Source: 38-11 sp964539975 (GTDB lineage Bacteria; Bacillota; Clostridia; Tissierellales; Dethiosulfatibacteraceae). From it: a DNA stretch of 25,840 nucleotides. Made by a program: the position numbers and the translations under genes. Of this stretch, positions 22,738-25,840 are shown in pieces; position 1 is the stretch's first letter; the number at the start of each line of letters is the position of its first letter. The stretch covers positions 1 through 25,840 of the forward strand of contig CAZIKK010000027.1 of the NCBI GenBank assembly GCA_964539975.1. Direction: 5' to 3'. The notes beneath the pieces are model-generated. The model was not told the DNA's origin. It ran no database searches and saw only the letters and a list, made by a program, of their open reading frames with translations.

Positions 22738-23487
22738 CTACCTCCTCACAATTTTTTTGAGACCCAATAAGACTTGATTTTCTTCAATGACATCATACTC
22801 CGATGCATTATATGCACTAAAGGCAACTTCAAATTTTTTTCTTGATATAAAGCCGATTTTCTCAATATAATCTTCACTACCTGCAATTCTCAATTGGTCT
22901 TTTCTTGGATTTCCGCCTTCTAATCTTTCTCTTGCTTGATTGTAGTTGTAATTGAATCCGTAATCATTTACCACTTCGGATAAAAAGTTCCCAACTACTG
23001 AGTTTTCACAATCTAAAACTATGTACCGAATTTTTCCATTCTTCTTGTTAATATCAATTGATCCACGTCCGTCAAACATACCTGCAATAAAACACCTTTT
23101 TACTTCTTGTGATGATGCAAACAAAGCAGTTTTTATATCAGGAATCATATCGTTGAGAGGTGTTTTATTCTTACTTTCAAAAAAAGTACCAAAACCTGAT
23201 AATCTTCCAAACTTCCCTGAGTCTAAATTATTAGATTTGATAGTCGTGGACATCAAAGTTTCATTATTCAACTTAGCAGCTGATGCCTTAATACTAATAA
23301 AGTGTTCCTCAAGCTCCTCAGGAGTAAGGTATCCTGGATTGTGTCGAACTGGAGCAATCCAAAATAATCGGTCATTTCTTGTAACATTTTCATTTGCAGC
23401 AAATATGCCCCCCAAGAAATACGCACTTTCATTAATTAAGTATTTTGTTCCCATTTCCAAGTCAATGTTTAACTCTTGATATTTCAT
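22738..23487 (-). CDS. LAGLIDADG-fold protein with substituted catalytic acids, probable specificity subunit
   Basis: 249 residues from ATG at 23487 (GGAGAGG 8 bases upstream). Two LAGLIDADG-like helices are visible: LGGIFAANE at residues 25-33 and IAGMFDGRG at 134-142, about 110 apart as in single-chain two-repeat members. The catalytic acid of each motif (eighth position of LAGLIDADG) is Asn32 in the first and Arg141 in the second, so cleavage is unlikely; the DNA-binding saddle may persist. The C-terminus (DYIEKIGFISRKKFEVAFSA) also fits the family. It lies five bases before the McrB-like gene in the same operon and opposite in position to the missing McrB recognition domain. Inference: a DNA-recognition or regulator subunit rather than a homing enzyme. 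A free-living homing gene is less likely because of the tight operon. Confidence 0.8.
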   Translation of the reverse strand: MKYQELNIDLEMGTKYLINESAYFLGGIFAANENVTRNDRLFWIAPVRHNPGYLTPEELEEHFISIKASAAKLNNETLMSTTIKSNNLDSGKFGRLSGFGTFFESKNKTPLNDMIPDIKTALFASSQEVKRCFIAGMFDGRGSIDINKKNGKIRYIVLDCENSVVGNFLSEVVNDYGFNYNYNQARERLEGGNPRKDQLRIAGSEDYIEKIGFISRKKFEVAFSAYNASEYDVIEENQVLLGLKKIVRR

Positions 23488-23505
23488 ATCATTCACCTCT
23501 CCCAT

Positions 23506-23706
23506 CTACTTATTGTCTAAATTTGATGCCATCCCTTTTTCCACCCATGCATCAATTTCACTAATTTTAAATTTCCAAAGCTTCCCTACACGATGGCACG
23601 GAATACTATCATTTCTAATCCACTTATGAATAGTATCTTTATTAACGCCTAAATGTTGAGCAATTTCCTTTGTTGAAACCCAACGCTCATTTGATGTTTC
23701 ATTCAA
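23506..23706 (-). CDS. small HTH controller protein (excisionase-like fold)
   Basis: 66 residues from TTG at 23706 (AGGAGG 8 bases upstream; a GTG at 23715 overlaps the site). Seen: WVSTKEIAQHLGVNKDTIHK, WIRNDSIPCHRVGKLWKFKI, SEIDAWVEKG: a MerR/excisionase-type winged helix common as a stand-alone regulator in front of restriction-modification and other defence operons. It is the first gene of the operon, 18 bases ahead of the LAGLIDADG gene. It most likely acts as a controller that times restriction after methylation, or as a DNA-binding helper of the complex. An excisionase role is less likely because no integrase lies nearby. Confidence 0.88.
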   Translation of the reverse strand: MNETSNERWVSTKEIAQHLGVNKDTIHKWIRNDSIPCHRVGKLWKFKISEIDAWVEKGMASNLDNK

Positions 23707-23769
23707 TTGAAGCACCTCCTAATCAATACTTCTTTTATTTTATCATTTATCATAATCTATGTATATATT

Positions 23770-23797
23770 TTTATATGATTTGGTATGATTTAGTCGA
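23770..23797 (-). promoter_or_regulatory. promoter with direct repeats ahead of the defence operon
   Basis: Minus strand TCGACT (23797-23792), 16-bp spacer, TATAAA (23775-23770). Two TATGATTT direct repeats (plus strand 23774-23781 and 23784-23791), 10 bp apart, occupy the spacer and would lie on one face of the helix, suiting the small HTH controller. The non-coding stretch on to 23943 shows only an imperfect inverted repeat around 23820-23842 (GCTAAAC.. to ..TTAAAGC). Confidence 0.5.
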
Positions 23798-23943
23798 TTT
23801 TCAACATGTGTATCTTTTGCTAAACGGTTTAACCCTTAAAGCAAAACTACATTTGCATGGGTGAGCACAATCCATCTCTTTTTCCTTATCACCTTAAAAC
23901 ACATCCAATATCTATTGTTTCACCCGTCATCAAAAAATAAAGA

Positions 23944-23972
23944 AACCCCTGTAAATACCGTAAATACGGCAT
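23944..23972 (-). terminator. part of the rlmD-side hairpin/terminator split by the IS
   Basis: AACCCCTGTAAATACCG (23944-23960), loop TAAATA and CGGCAT (23967-23972). With the IS and one CAT copy removed, it joins TTACAAGGGTT (25734-25744) to form a 17-bp stem with 15 matches. On the minus strand a T-rich tail (about 23943-23927) follows, so the uninterrupted structure was a terminator behind rlmD, or an attachment-site palindrome. Confidence 0.7.
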
Positions 23973-24003
23973 TGATATGCTCCCTTTATGAAAGACAGTG
24001 AAA
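23973..24003 (+). repeat. left inverted repeat of the IS3-family element
   Basis: 31-bp end starting TGATATGCT and finishing GACAGTGAAA; it matches the right end in 21 of 31 positions, with the outer nine (8 of 9) and inner ten best conserved. Terminal TG is usual for IS3 elements. CAT at 23970-23972 is the left target duplication. Confidence 0.88.
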
Positions 24004-24040
24004 AAGAAAAACACTGTTAATCATGGAGGGAGTATTTATT

Positions 24041-24730
24041 ATGGCCCATAAAACAAAGGCAACACCGGAAGAAAAAGTGATGCTCGTAAAGAAGCACCTT
24101 GCAGGAGAAATATCTGCAGCTGAAGCTTGTAAAATCGCGAGAATAAAGGATGCTTCCTTCAGAAGTTGGATTCGCATCTATAATCAGGAAGGATCTTTGG
24201 GACTTCTCAATGATGGTGTTAATCGCAAATACAGCAGTGAGCTGAAAAGCAATGCTGTAGAATCATATCTGTCTGGAGAAGGCAGTCAAAGTGAAATCTG
24301 TAAAAGATATAAAATAAGGTCTAAAAGACAACTGCGCGATTGGATAAAGTTGTATAATAGCGGCAAGAAGCTCAAAGAAATAACTGGAGGGAGCCGCATG
24401 AATAAGTCACGAAAAACAACTTTGGAAGAGCGAATCAAAATCGCGAAAGAGTGCATTGAGTCTGGGCATAACTACGGAGAAATTGCTGAGAAATACAACG
24501 TCGGTTATCAGCAGGTGTACACCTGGGTGAAGAAATACACCGACAAAGGCGCCCCCGGTCTTCATGACCGGCGAGGGCAGCGGAAAAAGAATCAGGTCCC
24601 CAGAACTCCCGAAGAAGAAGCACAGATTAGGATTGCGAAGCTGGAACATGAAAATTATCTGCTGAGAATGGAACGAGACCTGTTAAAAAAAGTGGAGGAA
24701 TTGGAGAGGAGGGATGCCTTTCGCAAGTAA
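24041..24730 (+). CDS. IS3-family transposase OrfA (DNA-binding part)
   Basis: 229 residues from ATG at 24041 (GGAGGGAG 8 bases upstream). It has two or three helix-turn-helix units of IS3 OrfA type: KHLAGEISAAEACKIARIKD, then YLSGEGSQSEICKRYKI, then ECIESGHNYGEIAEKYNVGY with VYTWVKKYTDKG. A Leu-rich helix (IAKLEHENYLLRMERDLLKK) follows near the end, the usual dimerisation zipper. The longer, repeated-HTH form is common in IS150-like members. Its end carries the A7 run where ribosomes can slip into orfB. It recognises the element ends; alone it can regulate transposition. Confidence 0.93.
   Translation: MAHKTKATPEEKVMLVKKHLAGEISAAEACKIARIKDASFRSWIRIYNQEGSLGLLNDGVNRKYSSELKSNAVESYLSGEGSQSEICKRYKIRSKRQLRDWIKLYNSGKKLKEITGGSRMNKSRKTTLEERIKIAKECIESGHNYGEIAEKYNVGYQQVYTWVKKYTDKGAPGLHDRRGQRKKNQVPRTPEEEAQIRIAKLEHENYLLRMERDLLKKVEELERRDAFRK
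24685..24691 (+). other. probable -1 programmed frameshift site (A7)
   Basis: Seven A in a row, read A_AAA_AAA in the orfA frame. A slip of -1 enters the orfB frame, which is open from here to 25617 and has no good start of its own. Several Shine-Dalgarno-like GGAGG-type stretches follow within 25 bases. This is the usual way to make the OrfAB transposase. Confidence 0.75.
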
Positions 24731-25617
24731 GACAACAGAGGCAATATAAGGCGATAAACGAATGCAATGAGGAATACGGATATCCAGTAGAAAGCATGTG
24801 TACAATGCTCAAGGTGTCCAGATCTGCCTACTATCAGTGGGCAAGCGGAGCCCTTTCAAAGCGTGAACAGGAAAATCTGGTCATAGCTGAGATAGCTGAA
24901 GCAATCCATAATAAAGATTCATCAAAAGGCTATCGTAGAATTCGAGATGATTTGGAACAATACCACGATATTAATATATCTGACAAGAAAGCACTGCGGA
25001 TCTGCAGAACCAAGGATATTAAATCCACCATTAAGTATAGAAATCACGGCTGTACCCGTAGGGCATCAAATCCACAGCATATCGCTGAAAATATTCTGAA
25101 TCGTGAGTTCCATGCAGATAAACCGAATGAGAAATGGCTGACAGATGTGACTGAGTTCAAGTATTATGAGGGATTGATTGTTCACAAGATTTATCTGAGT
25201 GCAATTCTTGACTTGTACGACAGAAGAATTGTCTCTTATAGGATAAGTGACCGCAATGACAACAATCTGGTCTTTAAGACATTTGATCAGGCTGTAAAGT
25301 CAAATCCAGATGCACACCCGCTGTTTCACAGCGATAGAGGCTATCAGTATACAAACCGCACATTCTACCATAAGCTATTGAATGCAGGGATGACACAGAG
25401 CATGTCTCGTGTCGCACACTGCATCGATAATGGACCGATGGAGGGCTTTTGGGGGATCATAAAGCGGGAACGCTATTACGGCAGAAAATTCACTGAGCGC
25501 GAAGCGCTCGTCAGCATGATCGAAGAATATATCGAATACTATAATACAAAACGCCTGCAGAGGAATCTGGGTATCCTGACACCATTCATGAAGCATGAAC
25601 TGTTTCTGGCTGCATAA
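24691..25617 (+). CDS. IS3-family transposase OrfB (DDE integrase domain)
   Basis: The frame is open from the frameshift site at 24691; the first ATG is at 24796, but conserved OrfB residues (RQQRQYKAINECNEEYGYPV) lie upstream of it, so synthesis as an OrfAB fusion is likely. The rve/DDE domain has WLTDVTEFKY (first Asp), LFHSDRGYQYTN (second Asp) and DNGPMEGFWGIIKRE (Glu), all intact. An HTH_21 region (GYRRIRDDLEQY) precedes it. The enzyme cuts and joins the IS ends by the IS3 copy-out mechanism. It ends 113 bases before the right end of the element; that interval holds two hairpins (CCGCAAAT/ATTTGCGG and CAGTGC/GCACTG). Confidence 0.94.
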   Translation, partial: SGGIGEEGCLSQVRQQRQYKAINECNEEYGYPVESMCTMLKVSRSAYYQWASGALSKREQENLVIAEIAEAIHNKDSSKGYRRIRDDLEQYHDINISDKKALRICRTKDIKSTIKYRNHGCTRRASNPQHIAENILNREFHADKPNEKWLTDVTEFKYYEGLIVHKIYLSAILDLYDRRIVSYRISDRNDNNLVFKTFDQAVKSNPDAHPLFHSDRGYQYTNRTFYHKLLNAGMTQSMSRVAHCIDNGPMEGFWGIIKRERYYGRKFTEREALVSMIEEYIEYYNTKRLQRNLGILTPFMKHELFLAA

Positions 25618-25699
25618 CAAAAACCGCAAATCGCGGATGCTGAAGCAACCTCAATTTGCGGAAATCCAGTGCGTAAGCACTGTGCATACTTCTATTTTA

Positions 25700-25730
25700 T
25701 TTCACTGTCCTCTTGACGGATAGCACATCA
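25700..25730 (-). repeat. right inverted repeat of the IS3-family element
   Basis: Reverse complement starts TGATGTGCT and ends GACAGTGAAA, matching the left end. CAT at 25731-25733 is the right target duplication. Confidence 0.88.
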
Positions 25731-25751
25731 CATTTACAAGGGTTCCTATTC

Positions 25752-25840
25752 TTATTTTTTCACCAGCAGTACAACGGTCTCCACATGCGACGAATGCGGA
25801 AACATATCCACTGGCTGGATTTCTTTAACGGCATATCCTC
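25752..25840 (-). CDS. rlmD: 23S rRNA uracil-5-methyltransferase, C-terminal end (runs off window)
   Basis: The last 28 full codons read GYAVKEIQPVDMFPHSSHVE followed by TVVLLVKK and a TAA at 25754-25752. This is the very conserved C-terminus of RlmD/RumA-type enzymes (DMFPHTxHVETVVLL), which methylate a uridine in 23S rRNA using SAM; the Fe-S and catalytic parts lie beyond the window. The 3' end of this gene is a known integration site of ICEs and prophages in Gram-positive bacteria, so it probably marks the chromosome-element junction. If recombination occurs inside the conserved HVETVV segment, the last few codons may even be supplied by the element. Confidence 0.88.
   Translation of the reverse strand, partial: GYAVKEIQPVDMFPHSSHVETVVLLVKK

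Larger units (their letters stand above)
23973..25730 (+). mobile_element. complete IS3-family insertion sequence (IS150-like group)
   Basis: 1,758 bp, bounded by 31-bp imperfect inverted repeats (23973-24003 and 25700-25730) and direct CAT copies (23970-23972 and 25731-25733), the 3-bp duplication seen with many IS3 elements. It carries orfA and orfB with an A7 slippery run between. Both reading frames are intact, so the element may be active. It lies between the prophage defence operon and the rlmD 3' end, on the plus strand, against the general transcription. Confidence 0.92.

Noticed and set aside
22738..23487. Active homing endonuclease inserted in the operon
   Set aside because: Both catalytic acids are substituted and the gene is spaced as an integral operon member, with the McrB ribosome site inside its last codons.
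23506..23706. Prophage excisionase
   Set aside because: The fold would allow it, but it leads the restriction operon and no integrase is next to it; a controller role fits better.
23798..23943. tRNA gene or tRNA remnant as attachment site
   Set aside because: No cloverleaf or T-arm sequence could be recognised; the junction is better explained by rlmD.
24796..25617. OrfB as an independent gene starting at ATG 24796
   Set aside because: Conserved OrfB residues lie upstream in the open frame and the A7 slip site joins it to OrfA.

Overview
The window looks like most of the early half of a temperate, tailed-phage prophage in a Gram-positive (Bacillota, probably Clostridia) chromosome. Support comes from strong AGGAGG ribosome binding sites, frequent TTG starts, intrinsic terminators, and gene families typical of clostridial siphophages: VapE primase-helicase, Bro-N/KilAC antirepressor, phage family A polymerase, DUF2800/DUF2815 recombination pair, VRR-NUC, SNF2 helicase, a sigma-like late regulator, phage MetK and HNH. 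No capsid, terminase or integrase gene lies inside the window, so the prophage call rests on gene content and order. Nearly all genes run on the minus strand, so biological order is right to left.

Right edge (25752-25840): the last codons of the host 23S rRNA uracil methyltransferase gene (rlmD/rumA type), a known integration target of mobile elements. Its 3' hairpin/terminator has been cut in two by an intact IS3-family element (23973-25730; 31-bp imperfect inverted repeats, 3-bp CAT duplication, orfA/orfB joined by a probable -1 frameshift on an A7 run).

Defence region (18394-23706): one minus-strand operon, AT-rich compared with the replication genes. It holds a small HTH controller, a LAGLIDADG-fold protein whose two catalytic acids are replaced (Asn, Arg), an McrB-like AAA+ motor without the usual N-terminal recognition domain but with an apparent winged-helix insertion, an McrC-like PD-(D/E)XK nuclease, a DPPY-type amino-methyltransferase and a C5-cytosine methyltransferase. 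It resembles the McrBC-based modification-dependent restriction systems with paired methyltransferases (LlaJI, BsuMI), but the LAGLIDADG component, probably a specificity subunit, is not something I recognise from them. This is the best candidate for a new system.

Lysogeny-control region (13543-18303): a gene of unknown function and an XRE-ImmA protease fusion behind an operator-like promoter, then a large ImmA/IrrE protease with a C-terminal HTH, then a terminator flanked by inverted 19-bp palindromes, and a DeoR-type regulator that begins the early operon.

Replication/recombination operon (3215-13875): DeoR-type HTH, DUF4406-like protein, small protein, DUF2800 Fe-S nuclease, DUF2815 ssDNA-binding protein, DNA polymerase, antirepressor, small protein, VapE-type primase-helicase, a cluster of GTGCCT repeats (possible origin), VRR-NUC nuclease, SNF2 helicase and a sigma-like regulator with MazF behind it.

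Left region (1-2840): a plus-strand AbrB regulator convergent with mazF, an accessory cassette (XRE protein with a glycine-rich membrane tail and two small proteins), then a probable late promoter with three 11-bp repeats and a leader terminator before metK and an HNH endonuclease, where the packaging and structural genes would be expected to follow beyond the window.
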